In this document: piece after piece, positions 56,359-64,000 of the stretch
Numbering within the stretch: the stretch's first letter is position 1
Layout of the letters: every line of letters starts with the position of its first letter
Source of the DNA: Sphingomonadales bacterium Ga0077557
Lineage (GTDB): Bacteria > Pseudomonadota > Alphaproteobacteria > Sphingomonadales > Sphingomonadaceae
Assembly (NCBI GenBank): GCA_001464615.1
Contig: LNFI01000027.1
Span: 62,001 to 126,000 of the forward strand
Reading direction: 5' to 3'
Length of the DNA stretch: 64,000 nt
Notes under the pieces: model-generated
Database searches by the model: none
What the model was told of the DNA's origin: nothing
What the model saw: only the letters and a program-made list of their open reading frames with translations
Position numbers and translations under genes: made by a program

Positions 56359-57573
56359 ATGAAAACCATGTCCCTTGCACTTACTATCGCCTTGGCCACC
56401 ATGGCCAATGGCGTGCCAACCCAACCGCTCTACGCGGCTAACGCCGAAAAGACCCAGCAGCGCGGGTCGATCGCATCGGTTGAGCGGCTAGGCATCATTC
56501 GCCAGACGAACCTGCAGAAAATTGCGGCTGAGTTCCCCGGCGAAATCACGGCCAAGCAGAGCGTCGAACTGTTCCGCGTCACCTATTGGACTGTCCTTAA
56601 GGGCAAGCCCATCAAGGCTTCTGGCCTGTTCGTGACACCGCAAAATGTGAAGCAGCCCAAGGGTGTGATGATGTATCTGCACGGGACGACCAATACCCGC
56701 GCATTATCTCCCTCACAGCCAGATCGTGCGGATGGGGAAGCCGAAGCAGCGGTGTTTGGCGCCAACGGATATTATGTTGTCCTGCCCGACTATATTGGCC
56801 TGGGCGTATCGCACGAACCGCATCCCTATATCATCACCAAACCGCTGGTTGACGATTCTATCGACATGCTGAAGGCGGTGCGGCAGATCGCTAGAGACCG
56901 CAAACTCAACTGGTCACCAAACCTCTTCATGATGGGCTTTTCCCAAGGAGGTCAGGTGGTTGCAGGTGTTCACCGCGAACTCGACCGCCGCCCAATCCGG
57001 GACTATCGGCTGAGAGGCTCGATCGGCGTGGCCGGCCCCTATGAACTGCGCAAGACATCGCTGCCAAAGGCAGTCGAGAGCAATTGCCTCAAATGCATGG
57101 GCTATTTGGCTTGGGGGGCATCGGCCTATGCAGACTTTTACGGTTATCCGATTAGCACGGCGCTGAAGCCAGCCTATGCCAATGGCGTGCCCAAGCTGTT
57201 CGATGGATCAAAGACGATGTGGGAGATCGGCGCTGCATTGCCCGCAAAGGCTGAGGACATGTTCCAATCCGAATTCCTGCAGGACATGCGCACCAACGGC
57301 GATAACTGGTTCACCAAAGGACTGGATCGCAATGAAACCTATCGTTGGGCTCCGATCGCTCCATTCCGGCTTTATACGGGCGAGAACGACATCGACGTGA
57401 CGCCATTGTCATCCAAGGCATTCTTTGACTATGCCAAGCGGCGCGGCGGCAATATCAGCTTGCACAGCCTGGGAGCGGTCGATCACATGGCCAGCATTTC
57501 TCTGACGATGGCACCCGCGCTGAAATGGTTTGAAGAATTGGCGCAGACCAACGCTCCCGCGCCATCGCGCTAA
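56359..57573 (+). CDS. Secreted alpha/beta hydrolase
   Basis: A 404-residue protein with a signal peptide (LALTIALATMANGVPTQPLYAA). The nucleophile Ser195 is in MGFSQGGQVV; YLHGTTNT is the oxyanion-type segment, NDIDVTP gives the Asp and AVDHMASI the His. Resembles secretory lipases and esterases of the LIP family. Two cysteines near residues 245-250 may pair. ATG 56359 is the signal start after AACAGGAG. Probably regulated by the AraC protein. Confidence 0.87.
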   Translation: MKTMSLALTIALATMANGVPTQPLYAANAEKTQQRGSIASVERLGIIRQTNLQKIAAEFPGEITAKQSVELFRVTYWTVLKGKPIKASGLFVTPQNVKQPKGVMMYLHGTTNTRALSPSQPDRADGEAEAAVFGANGYYVVLPDYIGLGVSHEPHPYIITKPLVDDSIDMLKAVRQIARDRKLNWSPNLFMMGFSQGGQVVAGVHRELDRRPIRDYRLRGSIGVAGPYELRKTSLPKAVESNCLKCMGYLAWGASAYADFYGYPISTALKPAYANGVPKLFDGSKTMWEIGAALPAKAEDMFQSEFLQDMRTNGDNWFTKGLDRNETYRWAPIAPFRLYTGENDIDVTPLSSKAFFDYAKRRGGNISLHSLGAVDHMASISLTMAPALKWFEELAQTNAPAPSR

Positions 57574-57670
57574 CAATTACAAAATCCACTGCCCCGACAC
57601 GGGGTGACAACGCGTCAAAACGAGCGGCGGCTTTTGCCATCAATCAGCTAAATGCCGCCGTTCCCCTCCC

Positions 57671-57796
57671 CTACCCCGCAATCCCCCCGGCAGCCAGCAC
57701 CGCCAGCGTCACGAGTTCGCTCGCGGTGCTCGTCATCGGGGCGATCTGGACGCTCTTTTCCATGCCGACCAGCATCGGGCCGATCACTGCATCACC
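57671..57796 (-). pseudogene. Isolated copy of the 3' end of maeB
   Basis: The minus strand here encodes the same last 41 residues as maeB (ending TLAVLAAGGIAG), then TAG in place of TGA. In those codons there are seven differences from 58324-58446, all synonymous. Homology stops abruptly at 57797. It cannot be expressed alone. With the intact gene it brackets the small lipoprotein gene. Confidence 0.9.
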
Positions 57797-57859
57797 CCAA
57801 GTGGACGCCGAGGATCAAGGCGGCGTTGTCGTTACAATGGTGGTCGGTGTCGACCGCAA

Positions 57860-58195
57860 TTATTTGTCGCCCTTCAGACCGACACACTGCTTCCAGATGC
57901 CCCCGATCGTGCCGAACTGCTTACGATATTCGATGCGACTGCCAGTGCCATCCGGAAAAATCGAAAAAGCTAGCGAAACACCGCCATAGCCATTCTTGAT
58001 CAATACAACGCGCGATCCATCGTCTCGTTCAAGCGCCGGTGTGTGATTCTTGTCCGACAGGCAGAACGTTACTTCCTTGACGCTTTTCTCAGACCGGAAG
58101 ACTTCGGTTGGCGGCTTATCGAGCACTTTCTGCGTTGACGCACAACCGGCCAAAAGCCCGATCAACACAAGCGCCGAAAACTGTACCTTTTGCAT
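57860..58195 (-). CDS. Small lipoprotein within the islet
   Basis: A 111-residue protein with lipobox LIGLLAGCAS near residue 19. The mature part has SVKEVTFCLSDKNHTPALERDD and GGVSLAFSIFPDGTGSRIEYRKQ, with a possible Cys pair; not recognised as a family. By eye less GC-rich than its neighbours. ATG 58195 is the signal start after AGGTGCG. Lies between the duplicated maeB ends. Confidence 0.75.
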   Translation of the reverse strand: MQKVQFSALVLIGLLAGCASTQKVLDKPPTEVFRSEKSVKEVTFCLSDKNHTPALERDDGSRVVLIKNGYGGVSLAFSIFPDGTGSRIEYRKQFGTIGGIWKQCVGLKGDK

Positions 58196-58320
58196 CGCAC
58201 CTTCCCCCCTAAACCCATAGCTATTGTGCAGACTGTGTCCGTCACAGTGCAAAGGCTAGCCGGGGAGTACCCGTATTGCGAGTCAACAGTTGTCCGATTT
58301 CAGCCCGTTTTAGAGCGAAT

Positions 58321-60585
58321 TCACCCAGCAATCCCCCCGGCAGCCAGCACCGCCAGCGTGACCAGCTCACTCGCGGTGCTCGTCATCGGGGCGATCTGGA
58401 CGCTCTTTTCCATGCCGACCAGCATCGGGCCAATCACTGCATCGCCGCCCAGTTCGCGGAGCAGTTTGGCGGAGATGTTGGCGCTTTGCAGGCCGGGCAT
58501 GATCAGCACATTGGCGGGGCCGGAAAGCCGCGCGAAGGGGTAGTTCGCCAACTGGCGCGGGTTGAGCGCCACATCAGGCGCCATTTCGCCTTCATATTCG
58601 AAGCTGACGTGGCGATCGTTCAGGACGCACACCGCATTGCGGATATTTTCCAGCCAGCGCCCTTCGGGATTGCCGAAATTCGAATAGCTGAGGAAAGCAA
58701 CGCGCGGTTCATGGCCCATGCGCTTGGCGACGAGCGCGGTTTGTTCGGCAATGTCGGCGAGTTCTTCCGCCGTCGGGCGTTCGTTGATCGTGGTGTCGGC
58801 CATGAACACGGTGTGCTTGGCGCCGACCATCACATGCACGCCGAACGCGGTGCGGCCTTTGATCGGATCGATTACGCGCCGCACCTCGCGCATCGTTTGC
58901 GCATAGGGCCGCGTGATGCCAGTGATCATCACATCGGCCTCGCCCAGTTGCAGCATCACCGCGCCGAAGATGTTGCGATCCTGGTTGATCATGCGTTCGC
59001 AATCGCGCAGCAGATAACCGCGCCGCTTGAGCCGTTCGTAGAGAAACTCGACCATCTTGGGGACCAGCGGCGATTTGCGGCTGTTGTGCAGTTCATATGT
59101 CTCGGGATCGGTGACGCCGAGCGCGCGGAGGCGATCATAGACGTCGTCGCGCCCCACCAGCACCGGGGTGCCATAGCCACCCGCCTTGAACTCGATCGCG
59201 GCGCGCAGCACGACTTCCTCTTCGCCTTCGGCAAACAACACGCGCTTGGGGTTGGCGCGCGCGCTTTCATAAGCAAGCGTCAGCACCGAGGTGGTCGGGT
59301 TGAGCCGCGCGCGGAGCGACTGGCGATAGGCTTCCATGTCGAGAATCGGCTTGGTCGCAACGCCCGAATCCATTGCCGCCTGCGCGACTGCAACGGGGAC
59401 GATTTCCATCAGGCGCGGATCAAACGGGGCCGGAATGATGTAATCGACGCCAAAGCTGTGGCGCACGCCGTAAGCGACCGCCACTTCCTCGGGCACTTGC
59501 TGGCGCGCGAGTTCGGCCAGCGCATTGGCGGCCGCAACCTTCATCTCATTATTAATCGCGGTCGCGCGCACATCGAGCGCACCGCGGAAGATGAAGGGGA
59601 AACCAAGCACATTGTTGACCTGGTTGGGATAGTCAGACCGCCCAGTGGCGATGATGACGTCGGGCCGAACGCGCTTGGCATCGGGCGGGGTGATTTCGGG
59701 ATCGGGATTGGCCATGGCGAACACGATTGGCTTGGCCGCCATCTTCATCAGATATTCGGGTGCCAATGCGCCCTTTGCCGACAGGCCCATGAACACATCA
59801 GCGCCGTCGAGCGCTTCCTCCAGCGTGCGGCGATCGGTCTTGGCGGCGTGGGCGGATTTCCACTGGTTCATGTCGCCATGCTCGCGGCCCTGATAGATCA
59901 CGCCGGATTTGTCGCACATGATCAGTTGGTCATGTGGCAACCCCATCGCCTTGATCAGCTCGGCACACGCAATCGCGGCAGCGCCGGCGCCGTTCATGAC
60001 GACGCGGATATCCTTGATGTTGCGCCCGGTGAGGAACAGCGCGTTGATCAGCCCGGCAGCGGCGATAATCGCGGTGCCATGCTGGTCATCATGCATGACC
60101 GGGATTTTCATCCGCTCCTTCAGCGCCTGTTCGATGATGAAGCATTCGGGCGCCTTGATGTCTTCAAGGTTGATGCCGCCAAAGCTGGGTTCCATCAGCG
60201 CAACCGCGTTGATGATCGCATCGGGATCTTCGGTGGCCAGTTCGATATCGATCGCATCAACATCGGCGAAGCGCTTGAACAGCACCGCCTTGCCTTCCAT
60301 CACTGGCTTTGACGCCAGCGCGCCCAGATTGCCCATGCCAAGGATGGCGGTGCCGTTGGAAATCACCGCGACCAGATTGCCCTTGGCTGTATATTCATAG
60401 GCCGCCGCCGGATTTTCATGAATGGCGCGCACCGGCACCGCGACGCCCGGCGAATAGGCGAGCGCCAGGTCGCGCTGGGTGGCCATGGGCTTTGACGCGA
60501 TAATCTCGATCTTGCCCGGCCGCCCCTCCGAATGGAACAGCAGCGCCTCACGCTCGGAAAACTGGACGGTCGATTCATCGGTCAT
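58321..60585 (-). CDS. maeB: NADP-dependent malic enzyme (MaeB hybrid with PTA-like domain)
   Basis: A 754-residue enzyme. N-terminal malic enzyme (about 1-430): YSPGVAVPVRAIHENP, KGNLVAVISNGTAILGMGNLGAL with catalytic Tyr/Lys, and NADP site VMNGAGAAAIACAELI. The C-terminal half (430-754) is phosphotransacetylase-like (VLFAEGEEEVVLRAA) and regulatory, binding acetyl-CoA but usually not active. Oxidatively decarboxylates malate to pyruvate. The last 41 codons exist a second time at 57.7 kb. ATG 60585. Confidence 0.95.
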   Translation of the reverse strand: MTDESTVQFSEREALLFHSEGRPGKIEIIASKPMATQRDLALAYSPGVAVPVRAIHENPAAAYEYTAKGNLVAVISNGTAILGMGNLGALASKPVMEGKAVLFKRFADVDAIDIELATEDPDAIINAVALMEPSFGGINLEDIKAPECFIIEQALKERMKIPVMHDDQHGTAIIAAAGLINALFLTGRNIKDIRVVMNGAGAAAIACAELIKAMGLPHDQLIMCDKSGVIYQGREHGDMNQWKSAHAAKTDRRTLEEALDGADVFMGLSAKGALAPEYLMKMAAKPIVFAMANPDPEITPPDAKRVRPDVIIATGRSDYPNQVNNVLGFPFIFRGALDVRATAINNEMKVAAANALAELARQQVPEEVAVAYGVRHSFGVDYIIPAPFDPRLMEIVPVAVAQAAMDSGVATKPILDMEAYRQSLRARLNPTTSVLTLAYESARANPKRVLFAEGEEEVVLRAAIEFKAGGYGTPVLVGRDDVYDRLRALGVTDPETYELHNSRKSPLVPKMVEFLYERLKRRGYLLRDCERMINQDRNIFGAVMLQLGEADVMITGITRPYAQTMREVRRVIDPIKGRTAFGVHVMVGAKHTVFMADTTINERPTAEELADIAEQTALVAKRMGHEPRVAFLSYSNFGNPEGRWLENIRNAVCVLNDRHVSFEYEGEMAPDVALNPRQLANYPFARLSGPANVLIMPGLQSANISAKLLRELGGDAVIGPMLVGMEKSVQIAPMTSTASELVTLAVLAAGGIAG

Positions 60586-60692
60586 GGCTGGCCCTTCAGC
60601 TGATACCCGGTCTTTACGGGGCCGATGCCGTTTCTTCCACCCCTGGCGCGCATCGCCTTGAACATAGGATGCTTGGCTGTATCAACCGATCG

Positions 60693-63293
60693 ATGACCGG
60701 CACCGCCCCCACCCCAATGATGACGCAATATCTGGCGCTGAAGGCGGAGGCCGAGGATTGCCTGCTCTTCTACCGGATGGGCGATTTCTTCGAGATGTTT
60801 TTCGAAGATGCCAAGATCGCCGCTGCCAGCCTCGACATCGCATTGACCGCACGCGGCGAGCATGACGGCGTACCGATCCCGATGTGCGGGGTGCCAGTCC
60901 ATGCGGCGGAGGGCTATCTCGCGCGGCTGATCAAGGCCGGGCACCGGGTTGCCATTGCCGAACAAACCGAAAGCCCGGCAGAGGCCAAGAAGCGCAGCGG
61001 CAAGACATTGGTCGGGCGCGCGATTGTTCGCGTGGTGACGGCGGGGACGCTGACCGAGGAAGCGCTGCTCGATGCGCGCACCGCCAATTGGTGCGTGGCG
61101 ATCGGCGAGGCAGCGGGCGGGGTGGCGATTGCCGCTGCCGATATCTCGACCGGGCGGTTCGAGATAATCGAGACCGATGCTGCGTCGGTGGCCGCTGATA
61201 TCGCGCGGCTGGCGCCCGCCGAGACGATCGCGTCGGACGCCACCGCGTTCGAAGACTTGGCGACCGGGCGCAGGCCCCGCGCGGAGTTCGACAGCGCTAG
61301 TGGTGAGGCACGAATCAAGACCCTGTTCGGGGTGGCGACGCTCGATGGCTTTGGCAGTTTTTCCCGCGCGGCATTGGCGGCGGCGGGGGGGCTGGTTCGC
61401 TATCTCGACCATAATGGCAAAGGATCGCTCCCCTTCCTCCGCCCGCCGCGTCTTGCCCGGACGAGCGAGGCGATGGCGATCGATGCCGCAACGCGCGAGA
61501 GCCTGGAGCTGACCGCCACTACTGGCGGCGCGCGCAAAGGCAGCCTGCTCGACGCGGTCGACCGCACCGTGACGGGCGCGGGCGCGCGACTGCTCGCTGC
61601 CGATATCGGCGCGCCGCTGATGGATCGCGGGCGGATCGAGGCACGGCTCGACCTGGTTCAGTTGTTTCATGACGACGCCGGCCTCCGGGACAGCCTGCGC
61701 GGCACCTTGCGCGCCCTGCCCGATATTGGCCGCGCATTGGGCCGGATCGCGGCGGGGCGCGGGAGTCCGCGCGATCTGGGACAGTTGCGCGATGGGCTCG
61801 ATGCGGCGTGGCGGCTGGGCGAGCGGCTGGGGCGGATCGAGCGGGCACCCGCGTTGCTGGCGCAACTCGCCCCGCAACTGCGCGGACACGGCGCGCTGAT
61901 CGACCTGTTTGCGCGCGCGCTGGTGGCATCGCCGCCGATCGATGCAGCGGCGGGTGGCTATATCGCGCCGGGCTTCGATGCCGCGCTCGACGACCTGCGC
62001 GATGCGGGCGCGGGCGGCAGGCGCGCCATCGCGGCACTCGAAGCGGACTATCGCCAGCGTACCGGCATTGCCGCGCTCAAGATCAAGCATAATGGCGTGC
62101 TCGGCTATCATATCGAGGTTCCGGCACGCGCCGCCGATCCGCTGATGCGGCCCGATAGCGGCTTCACGCATCGCCAGACGATGGCGGGCGCGGTCCGCTT
62201 CAACGCACCCGATCTCCACGATGTCGCGCTCAAGGTGACGCAGGCGGGTGCGCACGCGCTGGCCGCCGAAGCCGGGCATCTGGAGGAACTGACCGACACC
62301 GCGCTTGCCAACCGAGAGGCAATCGCCGCGACCGCCGATGCACTCGCCCGGCTCGATGTCGCGGCGGGCCTCGCCGAGCGCGCGAGCGAAGGCGGCTGGG
62401 CACGCCCTGCCCTGGTCGATCACGCCTGTTTCGATGTTCAGGGCGGGCGGCACCCGGTCGTCGAAGCGGCGGTCGCCAAGGCGGGCGGGCGCTTTGTCGC
62501 CAATGATTGCCGCTTGTCGGCGGATAACCGGCTATGGCTGGTGACCGGCCCCAACATGGGCGGCAAATCGACCTTTCTGCGCCAGAATGCACTGATCGCG
62601 GTGCTCGCGCAGGCCGGAAGTTATGTCCCCGCGACATCGGCCAAACTCGGGCTGGTCGACCGGTTGTTCAGCCGCGTCGGCGCGTCGGACAATCTCGCGC
62701 GCGGGCGATCGACCTTCATGGTCGAGATGGTCGAGACCGCTGCGATCCTCGCCCAAGCGACACCGCAGAGCTTCGTCATCCTCGATGAGGTCGGGCGCGG
62801 GACCAGCACCTATGACGGGCTCGCGATCGCCTGGGCAGTGGTCGAGGCGATCCATGAGGACAACCGCTGCCGCTGCCTGTTCGCGACGCATTATCATGAA
62901 CTGACCCGGCTTGCCGAACGCTGCGACGCGCTCACCCTCCACCATGTCCGCGCGCGCGAATGGAAGGGCGATCTGGTGCTGCTCCATGAAGTGAGCGAGG
63001 GGCCAGCCGATCGCAGTTATGGCCTGGCCGTCGCGCGTCTGGCGGGCCTGCCGCCAGTGACGATCGCGCGCGCGAAGTCGGTCCTGGCCAAGCTGGAAGC
63101 GGGCCGCGCCAAGACCGGCGGCCTGGCGGCGGGGCTGGACGATCTGCCGCTATTCGCCGCCGCCGCTGAAATCGTCGAGGAAGCCCGCGATCCCCTGCGC
63201 ACCGCGATTGAAGCAATTGACGTCGACGCCCTCACCCCGCGTGAGGCGCTCGATCTAGTGTATAAATTAAAAGCGGTGGCGCGCGGGGGCTAA
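60693..63293 (+). CDS. mutS: DNA mismatch repair protein MutS
   Basis: An 866-residue MutS1. N-terminal mismatch-binding GDFFEMFFEDAKIAA (Phe-x-Glu), connector, core and clamp domains, then the ATPase: TGPNMGGKSTFLRQ (Walker A), ILDEVGRGTSTYDG (Walker B) and FATHYHEL. The dimerising C-terminal helices end LDLVYKLKAVARGG. ATG 60693 is the likely start; MMTQYL at 60738-60743 region is an alternative. Divergent from maeB by 107 bases. Confidence 0.96.
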   Translation: MTGTAPTPMMTQYLALKAEAEDCLLFYRMGDFFEMFFEDAKIAAASLDIALTARGEHDGVPIPMCGVPVHAAEGYLARLIKAGHRVAIAEQTESPAEAKKRSGKTLVGRAIVRVVTAGTLTEEALLDARTANWCVAIGEAAGGVAIAAADISTGRFEIIETDAASVAADIARLAPAETIASDATAFEDLATGRRPRAEFDSASGEARIKTLFGVATLDGFGSFSRAALAAAGGLVRYLDHNGKGSLPFLRPPRLARTSEAMAIDAATRESLELTATTGGARKGSLLDAVDRTVTGAGARLLAADIGAPLMDRGRIEARLDLVQLFHDDAGLRDSLRGTLRALPDIGRALGRIAAGRGSPRDLGQLRDGLDAAWRLGERLGRIERAPALLAQLAPQLRGHGALIDLFARALVASPPIDAAAGGYIAPGFDAALDDLRDAGAGGRRAIAALEADYRQRTGIAALKIKHNGVLGYHIEVPARAADPLMRPDSGFTHRQTMAGAVRFNAPDLHDVALKVTQAGAHALAAEAGHLEELTDTALANREAIAATADALARLDVAAGLAERASEGGWARPALVDHACFDVQGGRHPVVEAAVAKAGGRFVANDCRLSADNRLWLVTGPNMGGKSTFLRQNALIAVLAQAGSYVPATSAKLGLVDRLFSRVGASDNLARGRSTFMVEMVETAAILAQATPQSFVILDEVGRGTSTYDGLAIAWAVVEAIHEDNRCRCLFATHYHELTRLAERCDALTLHHVRAREWKGDLVLLHEVSEGPADRSYGLAVARLAGLPPVTIARAKSVLAKLEAGRAKTGGLAAGLDDLPLFAAAAEIVEEARDPLRTAIEAIDVDALTPREALDLVYKLKAVARGG

Positions 63294-63318
63294 CGCTCGA
63301 GCGCTAACGACAAAAGCA

Positions 63319-64000
63319 TCACCGCCCGCGCAGCCGCTCCCCAAAGGCCGTGCTTGCCGAACCCAGCTGGTCGGATTGGGTGCCGATGTCGGTGGCCACC
63401 CGTTCGATGAGATGGGCAAGGCCGACCGCCGCCTGGGCGTGATCGGCGAGTGCCTGCAGATCGGCCTGGACGTTCTGGGCACCGTCGCGCGCGCCGTCGA
63501 CACCGCCGAGGATGCCGTCCGTTGCCCGGCGTTGCGCTTCGATCGCACGGGCGATGTCGGTCGCGCCAATCGCGATGCGGCCGACATCATTGGCCATCGC
63601 ATCCACCGAGGCGGCGACATCCCCCGCATTGGAATCCATATCGGCGATATGTTCACCGATTTCGAGTGCGGCGGCGCGGGTCTGCGCGGCCAGCGCCTTC
63701 ACCTCGCCAGCGACGACGGCAAAGGCCGCCCCCGCTTCGCCCGATTGCGTCGCTTCGATCAGCGCGTTGAGCGCCAGCGTATTGGTGCGCTGGGCGATGC
63801 GTTCGATCTTGGCGGTGATACCGCGCACCATCGCGCTGCTATCGGCCAGTTCGCGGGCCTGGGCACGCGCCAAGGCAGACACGGTTTCGGCACTGGCTGT
63901 CGCGTTGACCTGCGCGGTCACTTCCTGCGCGATTGCGCCGATTGCCGCGCGCAAATCGCCCGCAGCGCGCTGCACATCGGCCATGGATTGCGTCACCGTC
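63319..64000 (-). CDS. Methyl-accepting chemotaxis protein signalling domain (5' part outside window)
   Basis: The minus-strand frame runs off the right edge; 227 residues are visible. The MCP tip is RIAQRTNTLALNALIEATQ and EAGAAFAVVAGEVKALAAQT, within a long coiled coil. No transmembrane segment appears in this part. The C-terminus has no CheR/B docking pentapeptide. It would signal through CheA/CheW. A GTG at 63996 is unlikely to be the real start. Confidence 0.9.
   Translation of the reverse strand, partial: TVTQSMADVQRAAGDLRAAIGAIAQEVTAQVNATASAETVSALARAQARELADSSAMVRGITAKIERIAQRTNTLALNALIEATQSGEAGAAFAVVAGEVKALAAQTRAAALEIGEHIADMDSNAGDVAASVDAMANDVGRIAIGATDIARAIEAQRRATDGILGGVDGARDGAQNVQADLQALADHAQAAVGLAHLIERVATDIGTQSDQLGSASTAFGERLRGR

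Noticed and set aside
58276-60312. A 678-codon open frame on the plus strand opposite maeB
   Set aside because: It is antisense to a clear malic enzyme; high GC and codon bias make long antisense frames. Its sequence has no family signature.
60582-62453. A 623-codon open frame opposite mutS
   Set aside because: Shadow of mutS; composition is Arg/Gln-rich as expected from reverse reading of GC-rich codons.

Overview
This window is high-GC chromosomal DNA from an alphaproteobacterium, most probably a member of the Sphingomonadales (Sphingomonas/Sphingopyxis-like). Grounds: the rimP-nusA-ylxR-infB-rbfA-truB-rpsO-pnp order, an alphaproteobacterial SspB, dense fatty-acid/acyl-CoA gene clusters, a CYP153-like P450, and many intergenic palindromic repeats. 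This is a judgement from gene content; no 16S or tRNA gene was seen.

Layout. 1-5.1 kb: an FAH-family hydrolase (cut by the window edge), an LCAD-like acyl-CoA dehydrogenase and a tandem pair of exported amidohydrolases, the second without metal ligands. 5.2-8.5 kb: an S41 peptidase lipoprotein and a DEAD-box RNA helicase with a Gly/Arg-rich tail. 8.5-16.8 kb: nitroreductase, thiolase, HSD10-like SDR, DUF1993, four-helix thioesterases, crotonase and acyl-CoA synthetase, i.e. an acyl-CoA metabolism region. 16.9-19.3 kb: two tandem PQQ-type sugar dehydrogenase lipoproteins. 19.4-31.8 kb: the translation/RNA operon, interrupted by a tautomerase, a RelE/Xre toxin-antitoxin pair, an AbrB-like gene, a split lipoprotein and thymidine kinase. 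31.9-36.2 kb: DUF5694-like protein, gmk, glycine-zipper protein, fumC and sspB on the minus strand. 36.3-40.4 kb: hisB-hisH-hisA-hisF-(tiny PEP-CTERM-like gene)-hisE-HIT. 40.5-49.5 kb: amino-acid permease, adenosine-kinase-like PfkB enzyme, lipoprotein, queG, a NatAB-like ABC exporter, CYP153-like P450, MsrB and a CHAP protein. 49.8-54.9 kb: GPH transporter plus SDR, an acyl-CoA dehydrogenase plus SDR, and a VapBC-type pair. 55.2-64 kb: 7TM-AraC regulator, secreted alpha/beta hydrolase, a small lipoprotein islet flanked by a copied maeB 3' end, maeB, mutS and a truncated chemotaxis-receptor signalling domain.

The most unusual content is repeat biology. At least five families of imperfect palindromes sit between genes. 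One family (three copies) has entered truB in frame, giving an extra Pro/Gly-rich stretch of about 47 residues, and its right end supplies the ribosome binding sites of hisA and hisF. Another palindrome forms the last codons and stop of hisE. Separately, 41 codons of the maeB 3' end are present twice, with only synonymous differences, bracketing a small lipoprotein gene; this looks like an islet that replaced the gene end on entry.
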